A stretch of 64,000 nt of DNA from Enterococcus phoeniculicola ATCC BAA-412 (GTDB lineage: Bacteria; Bacillota; Bacilli; Lactobacillales; Enterococcaceae): positions 425,305 through 489,304 of the forward strand of contig NZ_ASWE01000004.1 in the NCBI RefSeq assembly GCF_000407505.1, given 5' to 3'. The notes beneath the pieces were generated by a model that worked only from the letters and a program-made list of their open reading frames with translations, was not told where the DNA came from and made no database searches. Position 1 is the first letter of the stretch, and each line of letters starts with the position of its first letter. Position numbers and translations under genes: made by a program. Of the stretch, positions 50,641 through 59,657 are shown piece after piece.

Positions 50641-51819
50641 ATGAGCGTGTCAAAATTTGAAATGCCAAATCATGTATTATATGGAGCAGATTCATTAAAT
50701 CAACTAGGTGAGGTAACTGCAAAACATGGAAAGAAAGCCTTAATCGTAAGTGACCGTATGATGGAAAAGTTTGGTTATGTTGAACGTTGTGTGAACTTAT
50801 TAAAAGAATCAGGCGTGGAATCAGCGCTTTACCTGGATGCAAACACAGAGCCTACAGATATTTTTGTTGATGATGCACTAAAGGTTTGTAAAGACTTTGA
50901 TGCGGATGTGATTGTAACGATTGGTGGCGGAAGCTGTATCGATACCGCAAAGGCAGTATCTGTGGTGGCAACAAATGGAGGATACATAGGCGATTATATG
51001 GGGGGAAAAACAATGGCAAGTGTTCCTCCAATTCCATTGATTGCCGTTCCAACAACTGCGGGAACTGGTTCAGAAGCAACCGATGTGACAGTGATTACTA
51101 ATACAAAAGAAGATATCAAAATGATGATTAAACAGCATGCATTCTTACCGAAAGTTGCGATTGTTGATCCAATGTTAACGATGTCTGCACCCAATCATGT
51201 AACTGCTGCAACTGGAATTGATGCGTTATGTCATGCGATGGAATCTTATATTTCAAAAAAAGCGCAGCCAATGACACGCATTTTCTCTAAGAGTGCGATT
51301 CAGTCAATCGTACAAAATATCAAGCATGTTTATAATCATGGCGATGATGTCGTTGCTCGTGAAAAATTATCTCTTGCTGCATTAGAAGCCGGAGTAGCCT
51401 TTTCAAATGCTTCTGTAACACTTGTCCACGGAATGAGTCGTCCAGTTGGTGCAATGTTCCACGTTCCTCATGGAGTTTCCAATGCAATGCTATTACCAGC
51501 AGTTTTGGAATTTACGCGAGAAGCGGCTATGGATGATTTAGCAGATTTAAGTCAGCTAATTTTACCAAACACAGCTGGAAAATCAAAAGAAGAATTAACG
51601 GATGAATTGATCAAAACAGTGAAAGAGTTATGTTCTGATTTAGAAATTCCAAATATGAAAGGTTGGGGAATTGACCCCGAAGAATTTTTAGCAGCGATTG
51701 ATAAAATGGCCACTGACGCTCTAGCAAGTGGAAGTCCAGGCAACAACCCTCGCGTTCCGACACATGAAGAAATCATGGACTTATATAAGATTTGTTATGA
51801 CTATGATTTTTCTAAATAA
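50641..51819 (+). CDS. Iron-containing alcohol dehydrogenase
   Basis: The 392-aa group III (iron-type) dehydrogenase has the NAD site TIGGGSCIDTAKAVSVV, PLIAVPTTAGTGSEATDVTVI, and metal ligands in GIDALCHAMESYISKKAQP and LVHGMSRPVGAMFHVPHGVSNAMLLP. The family oxidises primary alcohols or hydroxy-acids such as 4-hydroxybutyrate, or reduces the aldehydes. GAGGAGG precedes the ATG. It is the first gene after the -24/-12 promoter. The following semialdehyde dehydrogenase and GntP permease suggest it turns an imported hydroxy-acid into a semialdehyde. Confidence 0.92.
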   Translation: MSVSKFEMPNHVLYGADSLNQLGEVTAKHGKKALIVSDRMMEKFGYVERCVNLLKESGVESALYLDANTEPTDIFVDDALKVCKDFDADVIVTIGGGSCIDTAKAVSVVATNGGYIGDYMGGKTMASVPPIPLIAVPTTAGTGSEATDVTVITNTKEDIKMMIKQHAFLPKVAIVDPMLTMSAPNHVTAATGIDALCHAMESYISKKAQPMTRIFSKSAIQSIVQNIKHVYNHGDDVVAREKLSLAALEAGVAFSNASVTLVHGMSRPVGAMFHVPHGVSNAMLLPAVLEFTREAAMDDLADLSQLILPNTAGKSKEELTDELIKTVKELCSDLEIPNMKGWGIDPEEFLAAIDKMATDALASGSPGNNPRVPTHEEIMDLYKICYDYDFSK

Positions 51820-51925
51820 AGTGTAAATTCAGGTTCCTACTTTGACTGTCATGACTCAAAACGAATACTTGAAACATGACAGTCTGTCTAAAATAAAAAA
51901 ATTTAAAGCAAAGGGAGTTTATCTA

Positions 51926-53371
51926 ATGGTAGAAATTTTAAAAAATTATATTAATGGTGAATGGGTAACCGCAACAGCAACACAGACAGAGGATGTGCCA
52001 AATCCAGCTACTGGAGAAATCATGGCAAAGGTGCCTATCTCTAATTCTGTAGACTTTGAAAAAGCAGTTGAAGCGGCAGATGCAGCATTTGAAGGCTGGA
52101 GTAACACACCTGTACCAAGACGGGCACGTATAATGTTTAAATATCAGCAATTATTAATTGACCACTGGGATGAGTTAGCAGAAATTATCACAAAAGAAAA
52201 TGGAAAAAGTTTAGCAGAAGCAAAAGGGGAAGTACAGCGCGGGATTGAAAATGTTGAATTTGCAGCAGGCGTCCCAACCTTAATGATGGGTGAACAGCTT
52301 CCTGATATTGCAACAGGAGTAGAATCTGGTATGTATCGCTATCCAATCGGTGTTATCGGTGGAATCACACCATTTAACTTCCCGATGATGGTTCCATGTT
52401 GGATGTTCCCAATGGCAATTGCTACAGGCAATACCTTTATTTTAAAACCATCAGAGCGTACACCGCTATTAGCAAATCGCTTAGCAGAACTGGTAAAAGA
52501 AGCAGGATTTCCAGATGGTGTATTTAATATTGTTCATGGGGCTCATGATGTTGTCAACGGAATTTTAACACATGAAAAAGTGAAGGCAGTTTCCTTTGTG
52601 GGATCTCAGCCAGTAGCTGAGTATGTTTATCGCACGGCAGCGGCGAATGGTAAACGTGTTCAAGCCTTAGCAGGAGCAAAAAATCATTCGATTGTTATGC
52701 CAGATGCGGATATGGATTTAGCAGTAAAAAATATTACCGCAGCAGCATTTGGATCGGCTGGAGAACGCTGTATGGCGGCAGCAGTGGTTGTAGCAGTAGG
52801 TGAAATTGCTGATGAGCTGGTGGATAGATTAAAAACAGCAGCAGATGAAATGGTTGTGGGAAATGGGTTGGAACCTGGGGTATTCTTAGGACCAGTTATT
52901 CGTGAAGGGCATAAAGAAAAAACAATTGGCTACATTGAATCTGGTGTTTCAGAAGGAGCGAAATTGGTTCGAGATGGTCGATTAGATAAAGAAGTTAGTG
53001 ACAAGGGATACTTTGTTGGCGGAACGATTTTTGATGAAGTAAAACCAGGAATGAAAATCTGGAATGAAGAAATCTTTGCACCTGTTTTATCAATCGTTCG
53101 TGTGGAATCGTTAGAAGAAGGAATTGCGATTGCGAACCAATCTGATTTTGCAAATGGTGCATGTCTGTATACAGATAGTGCTTCAGCGGTTCGTACATTC
53201 AGAACGAAGATTGACGCAGGAATGTTAGGTATTAATTTAGGGGTTCCTGCACCAATGGCCTTCTTCCCGTTCTCAGGTTATAAAAAATCATTTTACGGAG
53301 ATTTGCATGCAAATGGAAAAGACGGCGTAAATTTCTACACACGCAAAAAAATGGTTACAGCGATGTACTAA
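51926..53371 (+). CDS. mmsA: CoA-acylating (methyl)malonate-semialdehyde dehydrogenase
   Basis: The 481-aa aldehyde dehydrogenase is of the MmsA/IolA type. It has [65 protein letters not shown], the catalytic Cys in [14 protein letters not shown], and the terminal [29 protein letters not shown]. MmsA enzymes convert malonate or methylmalonate semialdehyde to acetyl- or propionyl-CoA plus CO2. GGGAG eight bases before the ATG at 51926 is better than starts further upstream. No inositol (iol) or valine genes are nearby. It is the second gene of the sigma-54 operon. Confidence 0.9.
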   Translation: MVEILKNYINGEWVTATATQTEDVPNPATGEIMAKVPISNSVDFEKAVEAADAAFEGWSNTPVPRRARIMFKYQQLLIDHWDELAEIITKENGKSLAEAKGEVQRGIENVEFAAGVPTLMMGEQLPDIATGVESGMYRYPIGVIGGITPFNFPMMVPCWMFPMAIATGNTFILKPSERTPLLANRLAELVKEAGFPDGVFNIVHGAHDVVNGILTHEKVKAVSFVGSQPVAEYVYRTAAANGKRVQALAGAKNHSIVMPDADMDLAVKNITAAAFGSAGERCMAAAVVVAVGEIADELVDRLKTAADEMVVGNGLEPGVFLGPVIREGHKEKTIGYIESGVSEGAKLVRDGRLDKEVSDKGYFVGGTIFDEVKPGMKIWNEEIFAPVLSIVRVESLEEGIAIANQSDFANGACLYTDSASAVRTFRTKIDAGMLGINLGVPAPMAFFPFSGYKKSFYGDLHANGKDGVNFYTRKKMVTAMY

Positions 53372-53394
53372 AATGACTTCTGAGGTGAAAGTTT

Positions 53395-54801
53395 ATGGAA
53401 ATCATCATTATTTTACTAGCTTTAGGGCTATTGATGTTTGCAGCATATAAGGGGCATTCAGTGATTATCTTTGCCCCTTTATGTGCACTGCTTGCTGTTG
53501 CGATTTTGTCACCAGCACAAATCTTACCGTTTTACAGTAATATCTTTATGGTGAAAATGGTCGAATTTGTAAAAAATTATTTTCCAGTATTCTTACTAGG
53601 TGCCATTTTTGGTAAATTAGTTGAAATGTCTGGGGTGGCAGAATCAATTGCTAACACAATTATTAAAGTAATCGGTGCCAAACGGACTATTTTATCGATT
53701 GTTCTGCTATGTGCAGTACTGACTTATAGTGGCGTTAGTTTATTCGTTGTTTCGTTTGCAGTGTATCCATTTGCCAAGAAACTATTTATGGCTGCAGATA
53801 TTCCTAAACGATTGATTCCTGGAACAATCACCTTAGGAGCTATCTCATTTACAATGGATGCATTACCGGGGACTCCACAAATTCAAAATGTCATTCCTAC
53901 CAGTTACTTTAATACAACCTTATATGCCGCACCGATTTTAGGTCTAATTGGCTCAATCTATGTATTAATTGTCGGCATGATTTATTTAGAAAGAAAGTCA
54001 AAGAAATATCGTGCAAAAGGTGAGGGGTATTTTGCTAGCGAGCGAAATGAAAAAGAAGAACAATCTGTATCAGACGAAAAAGAAGAAACAGTAGGTCGTC
54101 GAATTGCAGCGTTTGTCCCACTTGTGTTGGTAGGGGTTGCCAACAAAATGTTTACAACGTATCTTCCAAAATGGTATCCAAATGGGTTTGACTTTAGTGA
54201 AATTGGACTTGAACAGTTTGGCGTAATTGAAATTCAATCGGTGTTGGGTGTTTGGTCGGTAATTTTAGCGCTACTATTAGGAATCATTGCAACAGTTATC
54301 TATAATCCAAGAATTTTCAAGGATATGAAAGATGGAATCAATCAAAGTATCGGTGGCTCTTTACTTGCTGCGATGAATACAGGTTCTGAGTATGGGTTTG
54401 GTGGGATTATTGCAGCACTACCAGGCTTTGCCATTTTACAAACAGGACTTGGAAATGCCTTTACAAATCCGCTGATTAATGGTGCAGTGAGTACGAACGT
54501 GTTAGCTGGGATTACAGGTTCTGCTTCTGGCGGGATGAGTATTGCGCTAAGTGCGATGGGGGATAAATTTATTCAAAATGCAACTAATGCTGGAATTCCA
54601 TTGGAAGTTATGCATCGAGTGGTAGCAATGGCATCAGGTGGTATGGACACGTTGCCGCATAACGGCGCAATCATTACACTCTTATCAGTAACCGGACTGA
54701 CACATAAACAAGCCTATAAAGATATTTTTGGTATTACACTTTTAAAAACAAGTGGGGTAATTGTAGTGATTGCAGTATACTACTTGACTGGCTTAGTATA
54801 A
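53395..54801 (+). CDS. GntP-family permease for an organic acid
   Basis: GAGGTGAAAG precedes the ATG. The 468-aa protein has about 12 membrane helices, with a charged cytoplasmic loop in the middle (SERNEKEEQSVSDEKEETVG). Family features include LGLLMFAAYKGHSVIIFAPLCALLAV, FPVFLLGAIFGKLVEMSGVAESIANTI and MDALPGTPQIQNVIPTSYF. GITGSASGGMSIALSAMG and MASGGMDTLPHNGAIITLLSVTG follow. GntP members carry gluconate, hydroxybutyrate and related acids with protons. It is the third gene of the sigma-54 operon, 23 bases after mmsA, and would bring in the substrate of the dehydrogenases. Confidence 0.88.
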   Translation: MEIIIILLALGLLMFAAYKGHSVIIFAPLCALLAVAILSPAQILPFYSNIFMVKMVEFVKNYFPVFLLGAIFGKLVEMSGVAESIANTIIKVIGAKRTILSIVLLCAVLTYSGVSLFVVSFAVYPFAKKLFMAADIPKRLIPGTITLGAISFTMDALPGTPQIQNVIPTSYFNTTLYAAPILGLIGSIYVLIVGMIYLERKSKKYRAKGEGYFASERNEKEEQSVSDEKEETVGRRIAAFVPLVLVGVANKMFTTYLPKWYPNGFDFSEIGLEQFGVIEIQSVLGVWSVILALLLGIIATVIYNPRIFKDMKDGINQSIGGSLLAAMNTGSEYGFGGIIAALPGFAILQTGLGNAFTNPLINGAVSTNVLAGITGSASGGMSIALSAMGDKFIQNATNAGIPLEVMHRVVAMASGGMDTLPHNGAIITLLSVTGLTHKQAYKDIFGITLLKTSGVIVVIAVYYLTGLV

Positions 54802-54853
54802 GAAAGATTTTATAATCTGTTTACTTAAAAAGAAGCAAAATAAAGTTTAGAAA

Positions 54854-54888
54854 AAACTACTCGTTGAAAATCAGCGGGTAGTTTTTTA
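54854..54888 (+). terminator. Terminator of the sigma-54 operon
   Basis: AAACTACTCG pairs with CGGGTAGTTT around TTGAAAATCAG, followed by TTTT. Confidence 0.88.
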
Positions 54889-55264
54889 TCTTTTGGATTG
54901 TCCTGTAAGGGCTAACTAGACAAGCGGAAAATAACTGAAGATTTTCACTAATCAAAAGCAGAAAATTCAGATGAAAAGTTAAATACCTATAAGGTGTAAA
55001 AACCGGACTAGAAAACATAAGATAGGACAGACACAATATACGAGGACAATCAGATTGGTTAGATTAGCATGTGCTAGGAAAAATTTTGAAAGAGGATTAT
55101 TTGTTTACTTTTTATAGACAGAAGATTAGTTTACTTTTATTAGAAAAATATTTTTAAAGAAAAAAAGTTGATTTAACAGCATTAGTAATCACTTTCTATT
55201 GCTCTTTTTTAGATTATTGTTACTATTTTAGTTAAGAATAGGAAAAAGAGATGAGGAGAATTTG
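54889..55264. other. Intergenic region with no clear features
   Basis: No gene, strong hairpin or repeat-family copy is seen. The right end holds the GAGGAGAA ribosome site of the XRE gene, and a TTACTATTTT stretch that may belong to its promoter. Confidence 0.3.
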
Positions 55265-55795
55265 ATGGAAATCAGCGAAATTTTAAAGAAAAAACGAAAA
55301 GAACGAAATTATACACAAGAAGAGGTAGCAAAGAAATTATTTGTTTCACAAAAATCAATCTCTAACTGGGAGAGAAACAAAACGTATCCAGATATTGATA
55401 GTTTGATTCGATTAGCTAACCTATATGATCTTTCGTTAGACAGCATACTTTTAGAAGGCTCGGCTATTGTAGAGGATATAAAGGAACAAGCGGAGATACG
55501 GAAATTAAGAATCGTGTCAATTTTTCCGCTTCTTGTAAATCTGGTGTTACTCTTTTTGTTGGTGGGTCAAAAATGGCTTGGACAATTAACAGATAAAATA
55601 AGTTATCTACTGATTCTTTCGCTAATCATGAATTTTATTTCTTTATTTTTTATTAAAAACAAACAGATAAAATTACAAAAGAACCATGCTTATCAGCCTA
55701 GTAGAAACAAGCAAATATTAGTCATTGTTCTCATTTTATTCATTACGGTAAGTGCATGTCTATTTATCTTAAAAATTCCTGATATTATTGGTTAG
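55265..55795 (+). CDS. XRE-family regulator with C-terminal membrane helices
   Basis: The 176-aa protein has a Cro/C1-type HTH (residues 1-65: ISEILKKKRKERNYTQEEVA, KKLFVSQKSISNWERNKTYPDIDSLIRLANLYDLSLD). Three hydrophobic segments follow (about 84-102, 110-127, 146-168). This layout is a membrane-tethered repressor-like protein common in Bacillota. The ATG at 55265 lies seven bases after AGGAG. It is 56 bases upstream of the YbaK-like gene; they may share a transcript. Confidence 0.85.
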   Translation: MEISEILKKKRKERNYTQEEVAKKLFVSQKSISNWERNKTYPDIDSLIRLANLYDLSLDSILLEGSAIVEDIKEQAEIRKLRIVSIFPLLVNLVLLFLLVGQKWLGQLTDKISYLLILSLIMNFISLFFIKNKQIKLQKNHAYQPSRNKQILVIVLILFITVSACLFILKIPDIIG

Positions 55796-55851
55796 TTTTT
55801 TTGAATGCAAAAAAACGTATAGATAAATATGTTAAAGAAGGAGGAGACGGT

Positions 55852-56340
55852 ATGGATAGAAATGAGGTACTAGATTTATTGAAGCAAGAGAATATTGATT
55901 ATTTGATGGAAGAACATCCAGCGGTTGAAACCATTCAAGAGATGGAGCGATTAGCGTTACTCAATTCAGAAACAATTGTAAAAAATATTTTTCTTAGAGA
56001 TGACAAAAAAAGAAATTATTATTTACTGATTGTTGAGAAGTCAAAACAAATCAATTTAAAAGAGTTGAGAAAACTTCTTGATACACGTCCACTTACGTTT
56101 GCCTCAGAAAAGGATTTATTTGATTATCTTGGATTAGTAAAGGGAGCAGTGACCCCGCTGGGTTTATTAAATGATACTACTAATCGAGTGCAGCTCGTGA
56201 TTGATGAAGAGATAAAGCAGTTCGCAACAGTAGGCGTTCATCCAATAGATAATGAGGCGACGGTTTGGTTAGCGCTAGATGACTTGCATAAAATCATTAA
56301 GAAAAATGGAAATGAGATCAGATATATCTCTCTAAAATAA
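55852..56340 (+). CDS. YbaK/ProX-like aminoacyl-tRNA deacylase
   Basis: The 162-aa YbaK/EbsC-type domain protein has YLMEEHPAVETIQEMERLAL, KNIFLRDDKKRNYYLLIVEKSKQINLKELRKLL, FASEKDLFDYLGLVKGAVTPLGLLND and VGVHPIDNEATVWLALDDLHKIIKKNG. ProX-type members free tRNA-Pro from mischarged amino acids. AAGGAGGAG before the ATG at 55852 fixes the start; an in-frame TTG at 55801 lacks a site. A perfect terminator follows at 56343. Confidence 0.88.
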   Translation: MDRNEVLDLLKQENIDYLMEEHPAVETIQEMERLALLNSETIVKNIFLRDDKKRNYYLLIVEKSKQINLKELRKLLDTRPLTFASEKDLFDYLGLVKGAVTPLGLLNDTTNRVQLVIDEEIKQFATVGVHPIDNEATVWLALDDLHKIIKKNGNEIRYISLK

Positions 56341-56342
56341 AA

Positions 56343-56382
56343 ACCTATCTTAGCACCTTAATGGTTGCTAAGATAGGTTTTA
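56343..56382 (+). terminator. Terminator after the YbaK-like gene
   Basis: ACCTATCTTAGCA pairs with TGCTAAGATAGGT around CCTTAATGGT, followed by a T-rich end. Confidence 0.92.
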
Positions 56383-56472
56383 TTGTTAATGACTTTAGTC
56401 GGTTTCAATCGCTAAAGTGATTGAAACAAAAAAACCACGCGTACTGCGCGTGGAAGAAGTAGCTTTAGCGAT

Positions 56473-56533
56473 AAAACTCCTTTCGATATACTAGATAAAG
56501 GCTACCAACCGTTATCAAATCGAAAGGAGTTTT
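56473..56533 (+). promoter_or_regulatory. Ribosome-site-sequestering stem of the transposase mRNA
   Basis: AAAACTCCTTTCGAT (56473-56487) is a perfect complement of ATCGAAAGGAGTTTT (56519-56533), which holds the transposase ribosome binding site. Such a stem keeps IS200 transposase translation low; this is known for the family. Confidence 0.85.
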
Positions 56534-56536
56534 TTT

Positions 56537-56992
56537 ATGTCAAATGGCGATAAAAGTTTAGCACATACTCGATGGAATTGTAAGTATCATATTGTGTTTA
56601 CGCCAAAATACAGACGAAAAGTCATTTATGGAAAGTTAAGACAAGATATTGGGAAAATATTGAGAAAACTGTGTGAAATGAAAGAGGTAGAGATTATCGA
56701 AGCCCATGCGATGCCAGATCATATTCATATGTTAGTAAGAATCCCGCCTAAACTGAGTGTATCAGGTTTTATGGGCTATTTAAAAGGGTGAAGTGCTGTA
56801 ATTATCCATGAGCGTCATGGGAATCTGAAATATAACTATGGGAATCGATCGTTTTGGGCCAAAGGATATTACGTGAGTACTGTAGGATTAAATCAAAAAA
56901 CAATTGCAAAATATATACGAGAACAAGAAGCAGAAGATCGAGTAAGAGATAGTATAAGTAAAAGAGAGTACAACGACCCATTTAGCAAATAA
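56537..56992 (+). pseudogene. tnpA: IS200-type TnpA transposase with an in-frame stop
   Basis: The frame encodes a Y1/HUH transposase: KYHIVFTPKYRRKVIYGKL, HUH motif MPDHIHMLV, IPPKLSVSGFMGYLKG. It meets TGA at 56789-56791, where relatives have a Lys in KGKSA. The same frame then continues cleanly (ERHGNLKYNYGNRSFWAKGYYVSTVG), with catalytic Tyr in KTIAKYIREQE, to TAA at 56990. Full length would be ~151 aa. The 84-aa product lacks the catalytic Tyr, so the copy should be inactive unless the stop is read through. Confidence 0.88.
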
Positions 56993-57114
56993 AGACTAGA
57001 AAAAAATAGAGAGATAGCGGTTGGCGGTCTCTTAAAAAAGCTCCCTTGAAGGGAGCAGCAAGTAGTGAGCCCTTCTAGGGCTATTAAAAAGCCACCCGCT
57101 ATGCGGGTGGATAT

Positions 57115-57540
57115 TTACTCAGAGTTATCTTTAAAATAAAATTGTTTTTCTTGAAAAAAAATTGGAAGAAGCTGATTTAACGTTCCTGCTAAGCTTTCTT
57201 GAGACAGTTCTTCTTCTGAAACCCATAGTAAGGGTTCTTCAGTGTCTTTCAGATAATCTTCCATTGTCTTTGCAACAAACAAAGCAGCTAGCTCACGTTT
57301 GCCAGAGGAATCGTTAAGCCACTCGGAAATACCTACTAGAAAAGGAAGGACCTCTAATCCGGTTTCTTCTTTTATTTCTCTTTTCATTGCTGATAAAATA
57401 TCTTCACTTTTTTCCACATGCCCACCAGGAAACGTCCAACCTGGCCAATCTTTTTTCTGACGATCTTGAATGAGTATTTGTCCTTTTTGGTTACGAATCA
57501 TACACATGGTTGTCAATTCTACCTGAAGCTCACGACTCAT
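57115..57540 (-). CDS. NUDIX hydrolase
   Basis: The 141-aa MutT-like protein has the NUDIX box GGHVEKSEDILSAMKREIKEETGL, preceded by QKGQILIQDRQKKDWPGWTFP, as in 8-oxo-dGTP diphosphatases and related cleaners. Its last codons and TAA lie within five bases of the IS200 right-end hairpin, so the C-terminus (FKDNSE) may have been set by the insertion. The gene reads leftwards towards the IS. GGGGTTGTG before the ATG is a weak ribosome site. Confidence 0.88.
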   Translation of the reverse strand: MSRELQVELTTMCMIRNQKGQILIQDRQKKDWPGWTFPGGHVEKSEDILSAMKREIKEETGLEVLPFLVGISEWLNDSSGKRELAALFVAKTMEDYLKDTEEPLLWVSEEELSQESLAGTLNQLLPIFFQEKQFYFKDNSE

Positions 57541-57886
57541 TTTTCACAACCCCTTAAGTAATATGTAGCAAGTATAGCAAAGGGGACAATATAGGACAAT
57601 CCTTTTTAAGAGAGAACAAGTTCAGACATTTTACATCCTATACACATTAACGCCTATTTACATAAAACTCAGTAAACAGACAGGATTTTTAGCATAGCAA
57701 ATAAATCAATAAAGCTTGTTTGAATAATAAAGAAAGGAAGAGTGATCACAACCCTCTTATCATTTAATTATGTTATTCAATCGATTTGAATTTAAAAAAT
57801 ATTTTTCTGAAATAATTGGTGATAAACAAGTTTTTTCAGCAATTAAAAAAAATAATCTACTTGAAAAATGAATAACATTGGATGGG
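57541..57886. other. Intergenic region with an inverted repeat around a short frame
   Basis: TGTTATTCA (57771-57779) and TGAATAACA (57868-57876) form a perfect 9-base inverted repeat. It brackets a 33-codon ATG frame (57770-57871) that has no ribosome site. I do not call it a gene. No terminator signature is present. Confidence 0.3.
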
Positions 57887-58525
57887 TTAATCATAAAACT
57901 GATTCACCGTGGCTTCCATTTCTTCTGGCAAAAACTTTAATACTTCATCTGCTGAATACAAAGCCGTTCCTTGCGCTCTTACAATGTAAAATTTTTCAAA
58001 GCCCATAATTTCTGTGAACATTTCTTTCAGGAAATAATGAGAGAATTCTAGTGGGGTGTATCGATCGTTATTTGTATAAACTGAACCACTAGCTTGTAAA
58101 TAAAGAAGCCTATAATCATCTGTCATAAGCCCAACAGAGCCAGTATCTGTGTATTTGAACGTTTCTCTAGCAATTAAAATATTATCTATATAGTCTTTTA
58201 GTCGTGAAGAAACATTGAAATTGTGCAATGGAGAAACGATAACTATTCGATGATGCTCTTTAAATTGAGCAAGTAAATCTGAGGAAGTTTTTGCAATTAC
58301 TTCCTCAGAAGAAGTCAGTAACTCATGTTTTTGTTGCTTTTCCCAAACTCTTAAGAGCTGATTTTCCTCAATTCTTGGAATCATGGTATCGTAAAGTGTT
58401 AGATAAGTGAGATGCGCACTAGGAAATCTCTTGTGGAAAGCTGCTAAGAACACCTGCTGTAATTTAGCTGAATAGCTGTCTGTTTGTTTAAAATCGGGAT
58501 GTGCATTAATCAATAATGTTTTCAT
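57887..58525 (-). CDS. Flavodoxin-fold NAD(P)H:quinone/azo reductase
   Basis: The 212-aa protein is of the AzoR/NQO flavodoxin-like type. It has LLINAHPDFKQTDSYSAKLQ near the start (flavin phosphate loop), YDTMIPRIEENQL, RIVIVSPLHNFNVSSRLKDYIDNILIARETFKYTDTGSVGL and LYLQASGSVYTN. It transfers two electrons from NAD(P)H via FMN to quinones or azo compounds. AAAGGAG lies before the ATG. It is divergent from a WYL regulator, with an 81-bp shared region holding an inverted repeat, so regulated induction by toxic substrates is likely. Confidence 0.88.
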   Translation of the reverse strand: MKTLLINAHPDFKQTDSYSAKLQQVFLAAFHKRFPSAHLTYLTLYDTMIPRIEENQLLRVWEKQQKHELLTSSEEVIAKTSSDLLAQFKEHHRIVIVSPLHNFNVSSRLKDYIDNILIARETFKYTDTGSVGLMTDDYRLLYLQASGSVYTNNDRYTPLEFSHYFLKEMFTEIMGFEKFYIVRAQGTALYSADEVLKFLPEEMEATVNQFYD

Positions 58526-58566
58526 ATACGAACTCCTTTTCTTTTGGTAAACTAACTATAATATAA

Positions 58567-58591
58567 AAAGGTGTCAAAACACGTCACCTTT
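58567..58591. promoter_or_regulatory. Operator-like inverted repeat between azoR-like and WYL genes
   Basis: AAAGGTG and CACCTTT form a perfect 7-base inverted repeat with 11 bases between, and GTGTCA/ACACG lie inside. It sits in the short divergent promoter region, next to a TATAAT-like -10 (58557-58563). Confidence 0.6.
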
Positions 58592-58606
58592 AAAAAAGGA
58601 GAGTAA

Positions 58607-59536
58607 ATGAAAAAGGCAGAGAGACTTAATCAGGAATTATTATACTTACGTGATAAATCATTTTTTCAATTAAAAGAATTGATGGAAGAATTCTCAATCT
58701 CTAAACGTACCGCATTAAGAGATGTAGAAGAGTTAGAGTCAATGGGCCTAGCTTTGTATGTTGAAACTGGCAGATACGGTGGTTATCGTAAAATTAATCA
58801 AGGTCCTCTGATTCCTGTCTTTTTTAATGATAAGGAGATTCAAGCCATTTTTTTTGCATTAAATGCCTTGCATTTAGTGTCCAGTACGCCATTTCAAAAA
58901 TCTTATGCGAACATTCAACATAAATTATTCGAGACAATGACTGTGCCACAGCAAGAAAGTATCTCTAAAATGTTAACGGCTGTTCATTATCATAATGTGG
59001 CGCCTGTACGCGAAATAGATAATCTTGAAGAAATTTTACAAGCAATATTAGAGGAAAAAGCCGTAGAGATGACTTATAGTCAGTACGAAAAAAATGATGT
59101 TCAAATTCAAATGTATGAATTGTTTTATAGAAATGGTATTTGGTTTACTAGTGCCTATGAGTTCAAAACAAAACAATGGGGTATCTATCGATGTGATTAT
59201 ATGTCAGAGCTGCGGATAAATGAAAAGGTGAGGACATTCTCAAAAGAAGAGCTAAAAAAGTTGGAAGAAAATTATGAACAAACCTACCATGATATTCCTT
59301 TTAGGTGTCGGCTAACAAGCTTTGGAAAAGAGTTGTTTTTAAAAAACAATTATCCAAATATGACATTAAAAATCGAAAATAATGTTCCTTATATTATTGG
59401 AGGATATAATCAAGAAGAGCTAGCCTATATGACGCATTATCTCATTTCACTGGGAAAGCACGTTATCATTGAAGAACCACAGCAGTTAAAAGACAGCTAT
59501 AAGAAACAGCTGAAAGAACTACTGGACAAGTATTGA
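58607..59536 (+). CDS. YafY-type HTH-WYL regulator
   Basis: AAAAGGAGAG precedes the ATG. The 309-aa protein has an HTH_11 domain (residues 1-60: ERLNQELLYLRDKSFFQLKE, LMEEFSISKRTALRDVEELESMG). An HTH-linker with GRYGGYRKI follows, then a WYL domain (about 135-210: EEKAVEMTYSQYEKNDVQIQMYELFYRNGIWFTSAYEFKTKQWGIYRCDYM) and a C-terminal extension (YIIGGYNQEELAYMTHYLISLG). These regulators sense small ligands or nucleic acids. It is divergent from the quinone reductase and probably represses it and itself. Confidence 0.9.
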   Translation: MKKAERLNQELLYLRDKSFFQLKELMEEFSISKRTALRDVEELESMGLALYVETGRYGGYRKINQGPLIPVFFNDKEIQAIFFALNALHLVSSTPFQKSYANIQHKLFETMTVPQQESISKMLTAVHYHNVAPVREIDNLEEILQAILEEKAVEMTYSQYEKNDVQIQMYELFYRNGIWFTSAYEFKTKQWGIYRCDYMSELRINEKVRTFSKEELKKLEENYEQTYHDIPFRCRLTSFGKELFLKNNYPNMTLKIENNVPYIIGGYNQEELAYMTHYLISLGKHVIIEEPQQLKDSYKKQLKELLDKY

Positions 59537-59558
59537 TTGGCTATTCAATATAGAAGTA

Positions 59559-59606
59559 GAAACAAATCCCATAAGAGCGACTGCTCTTATGGGATTTGTT
59601 TCAGAC
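59559..59606. terminator. Bidirectional terminator
   Basis: GAAACAAATCCCATAAGAGC pairs perfectly with GCTCTTATGGGATTTGTTTC around GACT. It separates the convergent WYL and serine hydrolase genes. Confidence 0.92.
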
Positions 59607-59657
59607 TTTTGTTAATTATGGTTGTAGAATTTTCTGTTTGCTTCTCTGCTTCAGCGA

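Larger units (their letters stand above)
56400..57112 (+). mobile_element. IS200/IS605-type insertion sequence (single-gene IS200 form)
   Basis: The element carries one HUH transposase gene and hairpin-rich ends. Left: GTTTCAATC / GATTGAAAC (56402-56427) and CCACGCG-TACTG-CGCGTGG (56435-56453). Right: GCTCCC-TTGAA-GGGAGC (57040-57056), AGCCCT-TCT-AGGGCT (57068-57082) and CCACCCGC-TAT-GCGGGTGG (57092-57110). There is no tnpB. Exact end nucleotides cannot be fixed without an empty site. The right end abuts the NUDIX gene stop codon. Confidence 0.82.

Noticed and set aside
57770..57871. Rightward 33-codon frame bracketed by an inverted repeat
   Set aside because: The sequence looks protein-like (MLFNRFEFKKYFSEIIGD) but there is no ribosome site; noted in the intergenic entry only.
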